From Psychrosphaera sp. F3M07 (GTDB taxonomy: Bacteria > Pseudomonadota > Gammaproteobacteria > Enterobacterales > Alteromonadaceae), in contig NZ_JAHKPJ010000025.1 in assembly GCF_018860345.1 (NCBI RefSeq), positions 248,001 through 312,000 of the forward strand: 64,000 nucleotides of DNA, written 5' to 3'. The notes under the pieces are model-generated. The model ran no database searches. It was not told where the DNA came from and was given only the letters and a program-made list of their open reading frames with translations. Shown here one piece after another: positions 46,442 through 56,272 of this stretch (position 1 is its first letter; the number at the start of each line of letters is the position of its first letter). A program made the position numbers and the translations under genes.

Positions 46442-47056
46442 ATGAAAGGTAATTTATTTGTTGTTTCCTCTCCAAGTGGAGCGGGAAAATCTAGTTTGAT
46501 CAGTGCCTTATTAGCCAAACATACCGATATGAAAGTATCTGTATCTCATACTACCCGAGCGCCTAGACCGGGTGAGATTGATGGCCAGCACTATCATTTC
46601 ACAAACGTAGATTCATTTAAGGAACGCATTCAAAAGAATGAATTTTATGAATGGGCAGAAGTGTTTGGCAATTATTATGGTACGTCTAAATCGGCTATTA
46701 ATGACCAGCTAGAACAAGGTATCGATGTTTTTTTAGATATAGACTGGCAAGGCGCACAACAAATGCGTAAATTGGTGCCCAATTTAATTACCTTATTTAT
46801 TTTACCGCCGTCCAGACAAGAACTAGAAAGCCGTTTAAATAAACGTGGTCAAGATTCTCAAGAGGTCATTGCCGGTAGAATGGCACAAGCCCAGAGCGAA
46901 ATGTCGCATTACAAAGAGTACGATTTTGTCATGATCAATGACGATTTTGAGCAAACCTTGTCTCATTTTGAACAAATTGTACTGGCTCATCGTTTAAAAA
47001 CGGCAAATCAACAAAGTAAATTTGCTGACTTAATAAACGAACTGTTGGCGAATTGA
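46442..47056 (+). CDS. gmk: Guanylate kinase
   Basis: This enzyme phosphorylates GMP to GDP. The 204-residue protein has the P-loop [12 protein letters not shown] near residue 10, [21 protein letters not shown] for GMP binding, and the lid region [12 protein letters not shown]. It heads the conserved gmk-rpoZ-spoT-ridA-trmH-recG order, linking purine nucleotides to (p)ppGpp metabolism. Confidence 0.97.
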   Translation: MKGNLFVVSSPSGAGKSSLISALLAKHTDMKVSVSHTTRAPRPGEIDGQHYHFTNVDSFKERIQKNEFYEWAEVFGNYYGTSKSAINDQLEQGIDVFLDIDWQGAQQMRKLVPNLITLFILPPSRQELESRLNKRGQDSQEVIAGRMAQAQSEMSHYKEYDFVMINDDFEQTLSHFEQIVLAHRLKTANQQSKFADLINELLAN

Positions 47057-47172
47057 TTACCTTAGTGTAATATTACGCCCCTTAAATTTTTAATTTATTC
47101 AATTTTGTTTTTGTATTTTGCAAATAACAAAATTTCACCACCGAAAGTGGTTTATGTAACTGGAGATTGTAA

Positions 47173-47445
47173 ATGGCTCGCGTAACTGTAGAAGACGCTG
47201 TTGAGAAAGTAGGAAATCGTTTCGATTTAATTTTAGTTGCTGCCCGTCGTGCGCGTCAATTAGCAACACAAGGCAAAGAGCCTCTAGTTGATGCTGGTTT
47301 AGACAAGCCAACAGTAACCGCATTACGTGAAATTGAAGCTGGTTTAATTACAAACGATGTAATGGACTTGCAAGATAACGAAGCTGAGACAGTTCGTCAG
47401 TCTGAAGAAATGGCAGCGGTTGCTGCAATCGTAACAAACGAATAA
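47173..47445 (+). CDS. rpoZ: RNA polymerase omega subunit
   Basis: This 90-residue subunit aids assembly of the beta-prime subunit. It begins [31 protein letters not shown], the invariant omega start, and continues [17 protein letters not shown] precedes the ATG. It sits between gmk and spoT as in E. coli. Confidence 0.98.
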   Translation: MARVTVEDAVEKVGNRFDLILVAARRARQLATQGKEPLVDAGLDKPTVTALREIEAGLITNDVMDLQDNEAETVRQSEEMAAVAAIVTNE

Positions 47446-47552
47446 TTCAGTAAAAAATCTTCTAGCCAACGCATCTCTTGCGTTGGCTTTCTTTTCTAAA
47501 AATCGTATAGTCTAACCAATCCCTTTTAGTTCTCCGTCTAGTTTGAGTTTCT

Positions 47553-49643
47553 GTGTATTTATTTGAAGGTTTAAAACAACAAATTTGTAGTTACTTGCCA
47601 GAGCAACAAGTAGCCATAGTTCAACGCGCCTACGTCGTAGCCCGTGACGCCCATGAAGGCCAAATGCGTTCTAGTGGCGATCCCTATATTACTCACCCTG
47701 TTGCGGTGACTGTATTACTTGCAAATATGCGCCTTGATCATGAAACATTGGCTGCGGCATTAATGCATGATGTTATTGAAGATACCCCCGTAACCAAAGA
47801 AGAATTGGCAGAAGAGTTTGGCGAAACCATCGCAGACTTAGTTGAAGGTGTATCAAAACTAGACAAACTTAAATTTAAAGACCAAAAAGAATTTAAAGCC
47901 GAAAATTTCCGTAAAATGGTTATGGCAATGACTCAAGACATTCGAGTCATATTGATTAAACTTGCCGACCGTACACATAATATGCGCACACTTGGCGCAT
48001 TGCGTCCTGATAAAAAACGCAGAATAGCAAAAGAAACATTAGAGATTTACGCGCCTATTGCTAATCGACTTGGTATTCACGAATTTAAAAATGAATTGGA
48101 AAACCTTGGTTTCCAAGCCTTATATCCTATGCGTTCACGTGCATTAGGTAATGCGGTTAAACAAGCCAGAGGCAATCGTAAAGAGATCATCCAAAACATT
48201 AAATCGGAAATATTAACTCGCTTAGAAGAAGTTTGCATTCCTGCCGATGTTGAAGGTAGAGAAAAACACTTATTTAGCATTTACCGTAAAATGCTTAATA
48301 AAGAGCTAATGTTCAACGAAGTTATGGACATTTATGCATTTAGGATCATCGTTGACGACATAGATACTTGTTATCGAATGATCGGCATCATGCATAACTT
48401 ATATAAGCCGATTGAAACCCGTTTTAAAGACTATATTGCCATTCCGAAGTCCAATGGTTATCAATCATTGCATACGTCCCTAATTGGTCCACACGGTATT
48501 CCAATTGAAATCCAAATTAGAACCAACGACATGGATCAGCTTGCTGACCGAGGCGTTGCTGCGCATTGGGCCTATAAAGGCACCGACACAAAAGCAGGAA
48601 ATACAGCAAGACAACGTGCTAGACAGTGGATGCAAACCTTGTTGGAATTACAGCAAAGCGCCGGTTCATCGTTTGAGTTTATTGAAAATGTAAAAACCGA
48701 CATGTTCCCAGAGGAAATTTACGTGTTTACCCCAGACGGTAAAATCCATGAATTACCTATGGGCGCAACACCTGTCGATTTTGCTTATACCGTACATACC
48801 GATGTCGGTAATACCTGTGTTGGCGCTAAAGTAGACCGCAAACCACATCCGTTAAGTAAAGCATTAGACTCAGGTCAAACCGTAGAGATCATTACATCAC
48901 CAAACGTGAAACCAAATGCAAACTGGTTAAACTTTGTGGTTACCGCCAAAGCTCGTTTAGGCATTAGAAATTATCTTAAACATCAGCGCACCAATGAAGC
49001 CGTATCTTTAGGTCGTCGTTTGTTAACTTCGGCGCTTGGCGAAACCAGCATTGATGATATTTCTTTAGATACTTTAGACAAAGTACTGACTGAATTTAAT
49101 ACCAAAACTTTAGATGACTTATATCGTGAAATTGGTTTAGGTCACTTGATGGGATTAACGGTGCGTAACCGTTTATTAAATAGTGGTCTTGAGAATGATA
49201 CTGGCGACCATACCCCTATTGCGGGTGCTGAAGGTATGTTAGTTACTTACAGTAAATGTTGCTTCCCAGTGTTAGGGGATGAAATTGTTGCGCATATCTC
49301 ACAAGGTAAAGGATTAACAATTCACCGTGAAGACTGCCCTAACTGCCGTCATTGGGAAAAAGAAACCGCCAAATATTTTAAAGTAAAATGGGATGAAAAC
49401 TCTGACAGAGAGTATATTGCATCACTTAAAATTGAACTAATAAATCACCAAGGTGCACTTGCAAAAGTAACCAACTTAATTGCCAAAGCTCACTCCAATG
49501 TTGAGCATTTAAACACTGAAGAAAAAGAATCAAACTTATACGTTATTTCAGCCGATGTGACGGTAAAAGACCGCATACATTTAGCAAGGGTAATCAAAAA
49601 ATTAAGAACCTTACCTGATGTTCAACGTATTAGTAGAAAATAA
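47553..49643 (+). CDS. spoT: (p)ppGpp synthase/hydrolase SpoT
   Basis: This bifunctional stringent-response enzyme is 696 residues long and starts at GTG. Domains in order are the hydrolase HD domain (HD pair in MHDVIEDTP, His72-Asp73) and the synthetase (RFKDYIAIPKSNGYQSLHT). A TGS domain (IYVFTPDGKIHELPMGATPVDFAYTVHTDVG), a helical/zinc-finger region (YSKCCFPVLGDEIV, DCPNC) and a C-terminal ACT domain follow. The complete hydrolase motif favours SpoT over RelA. The N-terminus MYLFEGLKQQICSYLPE parallels E. coli SpoT. Confidence 0.97.
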   Translation: MYLFEGLKQQICSYLPEQQVAIVQRAYVVARDAHEGQMRSSGDPYITHPVAVTVLLANMRLDHETLAAALMHDVIEDTPVTKEELAEEFGETIADLVEGVSKLDKLKFKDQKEFKAENFRKMVMAMTQDIRVILIKLADRTHNMRTLGALRPDKKRRIAKETLEIYAPIANRLGIHEFKNELENLGFQALYPMRSRALGNAVKQARGNRKEIIQNIKSEILTRLEEVCIPADVEGREKHLFSIYRKMLNKELMFNEVMDIYAFRIIVDDIDTCYRMIGIMHNLYKPIETRFKDYIAIPKSNGYQSLHTSLIGPHGIPIEIQIRTNDMDQLADRGVAAHWAYKGTDTKAGNTARQRARQWMQTLLELQQSAGSSFEFIENVKTDMFPEEIYVFTPDGKIHELPMGATPVDFAYTVHTDVGNTCVGAKVDRKPHPLSKALDSGQTVEIITSPNVKPNANWLNFVVTAKARLGIRNYLKHQRTNEAVSLGRRLLTSALGETSIDDISLDTLDKVLTEFNTKTLDDLYREIGLGHLMGLTVRNRLLNSGLENDTGDHTPIAGAEGMLVTYSKCCFPVLGDEIVAHISQGKGLTIHREDCPNCRHWEKETAKYFKVKWDENSDREYIASLKIELINHQGALAKVTNLIAKAHSNVEHLNTEEKESNLYVISADVTVKDRIHLARVIKKLRTLPDVQRISRK

Positions 49644-49658
49644 ATAGGATTAAACAAC

Positions 49659-50048
49659 ATGACTAGAATTGTAATTTCGACTGAAAACGCACCAGCTGCC
49701 ATTGGTACTTATAACCAAGCGATAAAAACCGGCACTACGGTTTATTTATCAGGCCAGATCCCGTTAATTCCAGAAACCATGGAGATCATCTCTGAAGATT
49801 TCACGGAACAAGCGGAACAAGTATTCAAAAATTTAGCAGCGGTATGTGATGCGGCCGGTGGTTCATTAGCCAATGCAGTAAAACTAAACATCTTCTTAAC
49901 TGACTTAGGTAACTTTGCAAAAGTAAATGAGATCATGGCCAAATATGTGTCTGAACCGTACCCAGCAAGAGCAGCTGTACAAGTTTCTGCGTTACCAAAA
50001 GGTGTACAAATTGAAATTGATGGCGTATTAGAATTATCAGACGTTTAA
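49659..50048 (+). CDS. ridA: RidA family enamine/imine deaminase
   Basis: This 129-residue trimeric protein of the YjgF/YER057c/UK114 family hydrolyses reactive 2-aminoacrylate. It carries [28 protein letters not shown] and the C-terminal signature [22 protein letters not shown], where the Arg binds the substrate carboxylate. It lies 15 bp after spoT and 7 bp before trmH, an order seen in many Alteromonadales and Vibrionales. Confidence 0.93.
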   Translation: MTRIVISTENAPAAIGTYNQAIKTGTTVYLSGQIPLIPETMEIISEDFTEQAEQVFKNLAAVCDAAGGSLANAVKLNIFLTDLGNFAKVNEIMAKYVSEPYPARAAVQVSALPKGVQIEIDGVLELSDV

Positions 50049-50055
50049 TACTCTT

Positions 50056-50829
50056 ATGACACCAGAACGCTTCCAACGTATCACCGACCTGCTCAATAAA
50101 CGCCAACCTGATTTAACGGTGTGTATGGAGCAGGTGCACAAAACTCATAATTTATCAGCCATTATTCGCACGGCTGATGCTATCGGCATTCATAATATCC
50201 ACGCAATTTATACAACCGAAAGCCGTTGGTTATCTGGTGGACGTGCATCCGGTAGTCAAAAGTGGGTAAAAGTAGTCGAGCAACCAGATACACAAACCGC
50301 CATTACCGAGTTTAAACAACAAGGTATGCAGGTACTAGCCACAAACTTATCTGACCGTGCCGTTGATTTTCGTGAGATAGATTACACCAAACCCACCGCC
50401 TTAATATTAGGGCAAGAGCGAGATGGTATTTCTGAAACCGCATTAGAGATGGCAGATCATCATGTGGTTGTGCCTATGTATGGCATGGTTGAATCCCTAA
50501 ACGTAAGTGTTGCTGGTGCATTAATTATGTATGAAGCGCAACGTCAACGTTTAGCAGCTGGATTATACGATAGCCCAAAAATAAGCGAAGAAATTAGACA
50601 TCAAATGTTATTTGAAGGGGGCCATCCCATATACGCCGAATTATGCGTAAGAACAAAAACGCCTTATCCTCCTTTGGATGAGTTTGGCCAAATCGCAGCA
50701 GATCGCAGTTGGTATCAAGCAATAAAAGACAAATACAATAAATTACCTGCTGATTCAAAATCACGCAGAGTTGATTTCACTCATACCAATCAACAATTTG
50801 AATTAAACCCTAATTCTTTTGCCGATTAG
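50056..50829 (+). CDS. trmH: tRNA (guanosine-18-2'-O)-methyltransferase
   Basis: This SpoU-family SPOUT methyltransferase modifies G18 in the tRNA D-loop. The 257 residues carry motif 1 VHKTHNLSAIIRTADAIGI, motif 2 ALILGQERDGIS and motif 3 VPMYGMVESLNVSVAGALIMYEAQRQR, which forms the knot. A C-terminal helical extension matches E. coli TrmH. It lies between ridA and recG. Confidence 0.95.
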   Translation: MTPERFQRITDLLNKRQPDLTVCMEQVHKTHNLSAIIRTADAIGIHNIHAIYTTESRWLSGGRASGSQKWVKVVEQPDTQTAITEFKQQGMQVLATNLSDRAVDFREIDYTKPTALILGQERDGISETALEMADHHVVVPMYGMVESLNVSVAGALIMYEAQRQRLAAGLYDSPKISEEIRHQMLFEGGHPIYAELCVRTKTPYPPLDEFGQIAADRSWYQAIKDKYNKLPADSKSRRVDFTHTNQQFELNPNSFAD

Positions 50830-50847
50830 CCAAATTAAGAAACTAAC

Positions 50848-52941
50848 ATGGCCTTATCATCCCTTGCTTCTGTCCCTATCACTACCTTAAAAGGCATAGG
50901 GGTTAAGGTTGCTGAAAAGTTAGCAAAAATTGATATTCATAACGTAGAAGATGCCTTATTTCACCTTCCACTTAGGTACGAAGACCGCAGCCGCATATAC
51001 ACCATAGCTGATTCTGTTGTTGGCACTCATGTTACCGTTGTCGGTCAGGTTCAGTCTTGCCAAATTCAATTTGGTAAACGTCGTTCTATGTTAGTAAGAA
51101 TTAGTGACCCTACAGGATTAATGACCCTTCGCTTTTTTAACTTTAGTGCGTCACAGAAAAACCAATTAGAAAGTGGTGTGTGGTTACGTTGTTTTGGTGA
51201 GATAAGAGGCGGTCGAAACGGACCAGAAATGATCCATCCAGAATACAAACAAGTGGACCCTGAACAACCGGTATCGGTAGAAGAAACCTTAACACCGGTT
51301 TACCCAACCACAGAAGGCATTAAACAAGCCACCTTACGAAATATTACCGAACAAGCGCTAAGTCGACTGCAAAAATACAATGTGGATGAAATCTTACCTG
51401 CCGAGTCTTTACCTAATAATTATACGATTAAACAAGCTTTAAGCCTTTGCCACCGTCCACCGGTCGACACACCCTATCATTTGTTGGAGTTAGGCATACA
51501 TCCAGCTCAGCAACGTTTGGCTTTAGAAGAGCTGGTCTCTCATCAAGTCAGCATGTTAAAAACCAAACACAGTTTTCAACAAGTTAATGCCCTGTCACTT
51601 GAACCTAATGCAGAGTTAAACCATCGCTTTTTACAACAATTACCGTTTACCCCAACCAATGCTCAACAAAGAGTCATAGCTGATATTTATAAAGATATTA
51701 AACAACCGAGACCTATGCTCAGATTGGTGCAAGGTGACGTTGGGTCAGGTAAAACACTCGTCGCCGCGATGGCAGCATTAACCGCTATTGGCGCAAATTA
51801 TCAAGTTGCGTTAATGGCACCTACCGAGATACTGGCGGAACAACACGCCAATAGTTTTAAGCAATGGCTTGAACCGTTAGGCATAGAGGTAGTTTGGTTA
51901 GCGGGTAAAACGAAAGCCGCCGAGCGCAGAATTATCCTAGAAAAAATTGAGTCTGGTTCTGCCCAAATGGTGATTGGTACCCATGCCTTATTTCAAGAAT
52001 CTGTACAATTTCATAACTTAGCTATGATCATCATCGATGAACAACACCGATTTGGTGTTCATCAACGCTTAGAGCTACGTAACAAAGGTGCTATACATTC
52101 AGAAAATGGTAGTTTGTACCCTCACCAATTAGTCATGACCGCCACGCCAATACCTAGAACATTGGCCATGACCGCGTATGCCGACTTAGACTGTTCAATC
52201 ATTGATGAACTGCCACCGGGAAGAACGCCTGTCACGACTGTCGCAATTCCAGATACTCGCCGACAATCCATAATAGAACGGGTGAAAGACGTATGTATCA
52301 CCACAGGGCAACAAGCCTATTGGGTGTGTACTTTGGTGGAAGAATCAGAAGTATTACAATGCCAGGCCGCTGAAGATTCTGCGATTGAATTACAAACATT
52401 ATTACCTGAATTAAAAATTGGCTTAGTACACGGGCGTATGAAAAGCGACGACAAACAAAGTGTCATGGAACAGTTTAAATCTGGCGACATTAATTTATTA
52501 GTGGCTACCACTGTGATTGAAGTGGGCGTAGACGTACCTAATGCCAGTTTAATGATCATAGAAAATCCTGAACGACTAGGATTAGCACAGTTACACCAAC
52601 TCCGTGGCCGAGTGGGTCGTGGCGCCTCTAAGTCGCACTGTGTTCTGTTATATCATGCTCCTCTATCAGATACTGCTCAAAAGAGATTGGCAGTGTTACG
52701 TGACTCTAGCGACGGTTTTGTTATTGCGCAAAAAGATTTAGAAATACGTGGCGCAGGGGAAATTATCGGTACCAAACAAACCGGCATCGCCGATTTCAAA
52801 GTAGCCGACTTAAATAGAGATGAAGCATTAATTCCTATTGCTATGAATTTAGCGACCAATATACTCAACCATCAACCAGAATTGATAAATAAAATCATTC
52901 AACGCTGGTTGGGTGAAAAACAAGTCTATACTAACGCCTAA
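50848..52941 (+). CDS. recG: ATP-dependent DNA helicase RecG
   Basis: This branch-migrating helicase rescues stalled forks and unwinds D-loops and R-loops. The 697 residues include the N-terminal wedge/OB domain (VTVVGQVQSCQIQFGKRR), Walker A QGDVGSGKTLVAA, and DEQH box IIDEQHRFGVHQR. Motif III MTATPIPRTLAMT, motif VI QLRGRVGRGASKSHC and the C-terminal helical hook also match. It ends the gmk-recG group. Confidence 0.97.
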   Translation: MALSSLASVPITTLKGIGVKVAEKLAKIDIHNVEDALFHLPLRYEDRSRIYTIADSVVGTHVTVVGQVQSCQIQFGKRRSMLVRISDPTGLMTLRFFNFSASQKNQLESGVWLRCFGEIRGGRNGPEMIHPEYKQVDPEQPVSVEETLTPVYPTTEGIKQATLRNITEQALSRLQKYNVDEILPAESLPNNYTIKQALSLCHRPPVDTPYHLLELGIHPAQQRLALEELVSHQVSMLKTKHSFQQVNALSLEPNAELNHRFLQQLPFTPTNAQQRVIADIYKDIKQPRPMLRLVQGDVGSGKTLVAAMAALTAIGANYQVALMAPTEILAEQHANSFKQWLEPLGIEVVWLAGKTKAAERRIILEKIESGSAQMVIGTHALFQESVQFHNLAMIIIDEQHRFGVHQRLELRNKGAIHSENGSLYPHQLVMTATPIPRTLAMTAYADLDCSIIDELPPGRTPVTTVAIPDTRRQSIIERVKDVCITTGQQAYWVCTLVEESEVLQCQAAEDSAIELQTLLPELKIGLVHGRMKSDDKQSVMEQFKSGDINLLVATTVIEVGVDVPNASLMIIENPERLGLAQLHQLRGRVGRGASKSHCVLLYHAPLSDTAQKRLAVLRDSSDGFVIAQKDLEIRGAGEIIGTKQTGIADFKVADLNRDEALIPIAMNLATNILNHQPELINKIIQRWLGEKQVYTNA

Positions 52942-53023
52942 ATCACTATAAAAATTAGATTCTTATTGCGGGTTTACGCATATAGTGCTTAACTCTACAA
53001 CACAGTAATATAAAAAAGTGCGC

Positions 53024-54271
53024 ATGAATAAGCTCAACGTTTTAATTGTCGAAGATAGTAAACCTATTCTTCAAATCCACAAACATTTAGTAACCAATGC
53101 TGGTTTTAATCCGGTCACTGCAGAAACATTCGCTGAAGTGAAAGCGTTAGAGCACATGTTTCCTGACTTCTTTTGTGCAATTATTGATTACAGCTTACCC
53201 GATGCTCCAAATGGTGAAGCCATCCCTTATCTGTTAGATCATAACGTTCCTGGCGTTGTCATGACCGGCATGATCGACGATGAAACCCGAGATACCATTT
53301 TAAATTTACCCGTAATTGACTACATCACTAAAGAAAGCAAACAAGCCTACACCTACTTACAGCACTTGTTAGTTAAGCTCAGAGTTAATCATTTAATTAA
53401 AATCTTGGTTGTAGATGAATCCGATGACTCCAGAGAGTATTTAAAACGATTATTAAATCGTCATAACTATGACGTTATCTTGGCAAGTACCGGCGCAGAA
53501 GCCATCGCTCAACTAGAAAAACATCCTACTATCAAGTTAGTGATCACCGACAAAGAATTACCTAATATGGATGGGATTGAATTATGTAATCAAATCCGTT
53601 CTAAATACTCTAAAGATGAAATCAGTATTATTGGTTTGTCTGGTGCAGATAATCCTGCCCTCACCGCTAAATTCATCAAGAACGGTGCAAATGACTTTTT
53701 AACTAAACCATTCTGTTTAGAAGAGTTTTATTGCCGGGTTTTACAAAACATCGAGTTTATTGAGAGTGTAGAAACCATTCGCCGGCAAGCCAACACCGAT
53801 TACCTTACTGGTTTATACAACCGACGTTACTTTTTCGAAAAGGTGTCGCCTGAAATTACCAAACGATTTGATGGCTCTACCAACTCAACACTTGCTATGA
53901 TGGACATCGATCACTTTAAATCGGTGAATGACACTTACGGCCATGACGCCGGTGATGAAATATTAAAAGCCACAGCCCAGTTAATCCAACAGCATTTTTC
54001 AGCAGACTATTTAGCGGCCAGAATTGGCGGTGAAGAATTTTGTATATTCTTAGATACCTTAGCCAGAGACGAAGCTACATTGTTACTGGATAATTTCCGT
54101 CAAGAAATGGAAAACATGTCCGTTGAAGTGGGTGGCAATACAATTAAATGCACCATCAGTATTGGTGTTGCCCATTGTTGCGAAGACTCTTTTGACGGCA
54201 TTATGATCAAAGCCGACGAGTTGTTATACGAAGCGAAAGAAGCCGGTCGTAACGTAGTCATTACTGACTAA
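53024..54271 (+). CDS. Diguanylate cyclase with two receiver domains
   Basis: The protein is 415 residues from ATG 53024; an in-frame GTG lies 6 bases upstream. REC1 (about 1-120) has candidate Asp in AIIDYSLPD. REC2 (about 128-245) has LVITDKELPNMDG with the phosphorylatable Asp. The GGDEF domain (about 265-415) contains TDYLTGLYNRRYF, MMDIDHFKSVNDTYGHDAGD and RIGGEEF. The active-site GGEEF indicates c-di-GMP synthesis from two GTP. No RxxD inhibitory site is present five residues before GGEEF. No partner kinase is adjacent. A terminator follows. Confidence 0.93.
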   Translation: MNKLNVLIVEDSKPILQIHKHLVTNAGFNPVTAETFAEVKALEHMFPDFFCAIIDYSLPDAPNGEAIPYLLDHNVPGVVMTGMIDDETRDTILNLPVIDYITKESKQAYTYLQHLLVKLRVNHLIKILVVDESDDSREYLKRLLNRHNYDVILASTGAEAIAQLEKHPTIKLVITDKELPNMDGIELCNQIRSKYSKDEISIIGLSGADNPALTAKFIKNGANDFLTKPFCLEEFYCRVLQNIEFIESVETIRRQANTDYLTGLYNRRYFFEKVSPEITKRFDGSTNSTLAMMDIDHFKSVNDTYGHDAGDEILKATAQLIQQHFSADYLAARIGGEEFCIFLDTLARDEATLLLDNFRQEMENMSVEVGGNTIKCTISIGVAHCCEDSFDGIMIKADELLYEAKEAGRNVVITD

Positions 54272-54289
54272 GCCCAAATTACACATATA

Positions 54290-54321
54290 AAAAAAGGGAA
54301 GCATGACTTCCCTATTTTTTT
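54290..54321. terminator. Bidirectional terminator after the GGDEF gene
   Basis: AGGGAAG pairs with CTTCCCT around CATGA, flanked by A6 and T7 runs, between the cyclase gene and a convergent small membrane-protein gene. Confidence 0.9.
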
Positions 54322-54343
54322 GCCTAATCAACTAAGTTAAACC

Positions 54344-54709
54344 TTAATCGTCAATGGCATCTTTTAATTCTTCTAACATATCTTCTGCTTTCTCTTTCAC
54401 ATCTTCTAACGTGGCAGTTTGTTCAACTATCAAACCGTTTAGGTTCATGCCAACAAAAGTCCCTTCTGCACCAACAGCAAGAACTAACAAGGCAATAATG
54501 ATTGCTCTGGAGATCAGTTTCATTACAAAACTCACTATCAGCCAAGCTATCACAACCACAGCGCCAATATGGAAATACGTAATGTTTTCACTTGGTATCG
54601 CTGCAACTTGTTCCATTAAATTAGTTTCATTTAATAATTTAACTAAATAACCTGACAAACCTAATGCTGCCGCGCCGGCTAAATACGTAATTAATTTTAA
54701 AATGCCCAT
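54344..54709 (-). CDS. Hypothetical small membrane protein
   Basis: The 121-residue protein has three hydrophobic helices (LKLITYLAGAAALGLSGYLV, YFHIGAVVVIAWLIVSFVM and RAIIIALLVLAVGAEGTFVGM), then an acidic C-terminal coiled segment (LEDVKEKAEDMLEELKDAIDD). No family is recognised. It lies 66 bp after dtd on the same strand and may be cotranscribed with pip-dtd. Confidence 0.72.
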   Translation of the reverse strand: MGILKLITYLAGAAALGLSGYLVKLLNETNLMEQVAAIPSENITYFHIGAVVVIAWLIVSFVMKLISRAIIIALLVLAVGAEGTFVGMNLNGLIVEQTATLEDVKEKAEDMLEELKDAIDD

Positions 54710-54775
54710 TTCCCTTCCCTTTTCATTTTTAGTGTTTTTATTTTATAAGTATTCATTTTATTAGGCCTAGAACGT

Positions 54776-55213
54776 TTACACCTCAAGATTAAAGGTCACT
54801 GGTCCATCATTGACTAAGCCCACTTGCATGTCTGCACCAAACTTCCCGGTTTGAGTCGTTATGCCTGCTTGTTTACATTGTTCAACAAAATAATCGTATA
54901 ACTGTTCCCCCAATTCTGGGCTAGCCCCTCTGGAGAAACCTGGGCGAGTGCCCTTTTTTGTGTCCGCCACTAAAGTAAACTGAGATACAACTAGCAGCTC
55001 ACCCTCTACTTGTTTCAAACTTAAATTCATTCTGCCATCGGCATCAGAGAATATACGGTAATTGGTGATCCGTTGCACTAATCTGTCGGCTTTGGCCTTG
55101 TCATCATCTTTGGCGACTCCCAATAACACTAACAAACCTTGGCCAATCTTTCCTATGGTTTGATTATCCACATCGACTTGGGCGGATTTTACTCTTTGAA
55201 TCAAGGCGATCAT
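54776..55213 (-). CDS. dtd: D-aminoacyl-tRNA deacylase
   Basis: This enzyme removes D-amino acids mis-charged to tRNA. The 145 residues have the catalytic motifs [21 protein letters not shown] (SQFTL with the active-site Thr) and NDGPVT near the C-terminus, both hallmarks of the family. Its ATG immediately follows the stop codon of the prolyl aminopeptidase gene (TAAATG), so translation is coupled. Confidence 0.96.
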   Translation of the reverse strand: MIALIQRVKSAQVDVDNQTIGKIGQGLLVLLGVAKDDDKAKADRLVQRITNYRIFSDADGRMNLSLKQVEGELLVVSQFTLVADTKKGTRPGFSRGASPELGEQLYDYFVEQCKQAGITTQTGKFGADMQVGLVNDGPVTFNLEV

Positions 55214-56206
55214 TTAACTTAACTTCTCCTGTTTAATATAATTTGCCATTTCATCACTGGCTCTAACTAATCCATCAATAATGCCAATTTCAGTGCAGCT
55301 GTGGCCTGCTTCAGGAATTATTTCTAACAAGCCATTTTCCCAGAATCGACTCAATTCATAAGCCCCTTCTGGTTTACATACAATATCGTAACGACCATGG
55401 ATTATATAACCTGGAATATGACTAATACGACCAATCTCACTGATGATCTCGTGTTCGTACATAAAACAATTGTTAGTAAAGTAATGACACGCTAACAAGG
55501 ATCCCGCTATCACTTCTTTATTAGTCATTTGCAATGACCCTGAACTTGGTTTCAGTTTAGATATGCTGGACTCCCAATGGGCAAATTGTTTGGCCGCTGA
55601 AAGTTGCACTAAGTCATTATCACCAGTGAGCTGTTCGTAATAATCCGCTATTAACTCAGCCACTGAATCTGCATTTTTGCCTCTGATAAAATTAGCATGT
55701 CGTTCAGGGTAAATTTGACTAGCCCCAACTTTAGTGCCGTATAACCAATCGAGATCTTGTTGACGCCCTAAAAACACACCTCTTAAAATCAATCCCAATA
55801 CTAAGCTTGGATACTCAATGGCATAAATTAACGCTACAGTCGTTCCCCAACTTCCACCAGCAACAACCCAACGTTTTATATTTAAATGCTGGCGGATAAC
55901 TTCCATATCTTTGGTTAAATCCGACAGTGTATTATTCCAAGTAGCATTGATGTCGTTGGCACAATGCGGAGTAGACTTTCCACAACCACGCTGATCAAAT
56001 AATATAATGCGATAGTGTTCTGGGTTATAGAAACGTCGATACAAAGGGTCTGATCCGCCACCAGGGCCACCATGACAATACACCACAGGTATGCCATCAG
56101 GGTTACCGCTTTCTTCTACATAAATAACATGACCGTCAGAGACAGGAACCATATAACTTTGGTTTATTTGAATGTCGGGAAATAAAGGACGCATAAAAAC
56201 AGTCAT
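55214..56206 (-). CDS. pip: Prolyl aminopeptidase (proline iminopeptidase)
   Basis: This alpha/beta hydrolase releases N-terminal proline from peptides. The nucleophile elbow is VVAGGSWGTTVALIYA, with HGGPGGGSDPLYRRFY (oxyanion loop) and FDQRGCGKSTPH typical of family S33. The catalytic Asp is probably in GRYDIVCKP and the His in GHSCTE. The 330-residue length is close to known enzymes. An alternative ATG at 56194 (MRPLFPDIQ) is possible; the first start is kept because of an AGAGA near it. It is fused in translation to dtd. Confidence 0.92.
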   Translation of the reverse strand: MTVFMRPLFPDIQINQSYMVPVSDGHVIYVEESGNPDGIPVVYCHGGPGGGSDPLYRRFYNPEHYRIILFDQRGCGKSTPHCANDINATWNNTLSDLTKDMEVIRQHLNIKRWVVAGGSWGTTVALIYAIEYPSLVLGLILRGVFLGRQQDLDWLYGTKVGASQIYPERHANFIRGKNADSVAELIADYYEQLTGDNDLVQLSAAKQFAHWESSISKLKPSSGSLQMTNKEVIAGSLLACHYFTNNCFMYEHEIISEIGRISHIPGYIIHGRYDIVCKPEGAYELSRFWENGLLEIIPEAGHSCTEIGIIDGLVRASDEMANYIKQEKLS

Positions 56207-56272
56207 TCTCTAATCATTTAGGGAAACATTATAGTATGACTGCAAACCACGAGTGTGAAGTACTTATTGTAA

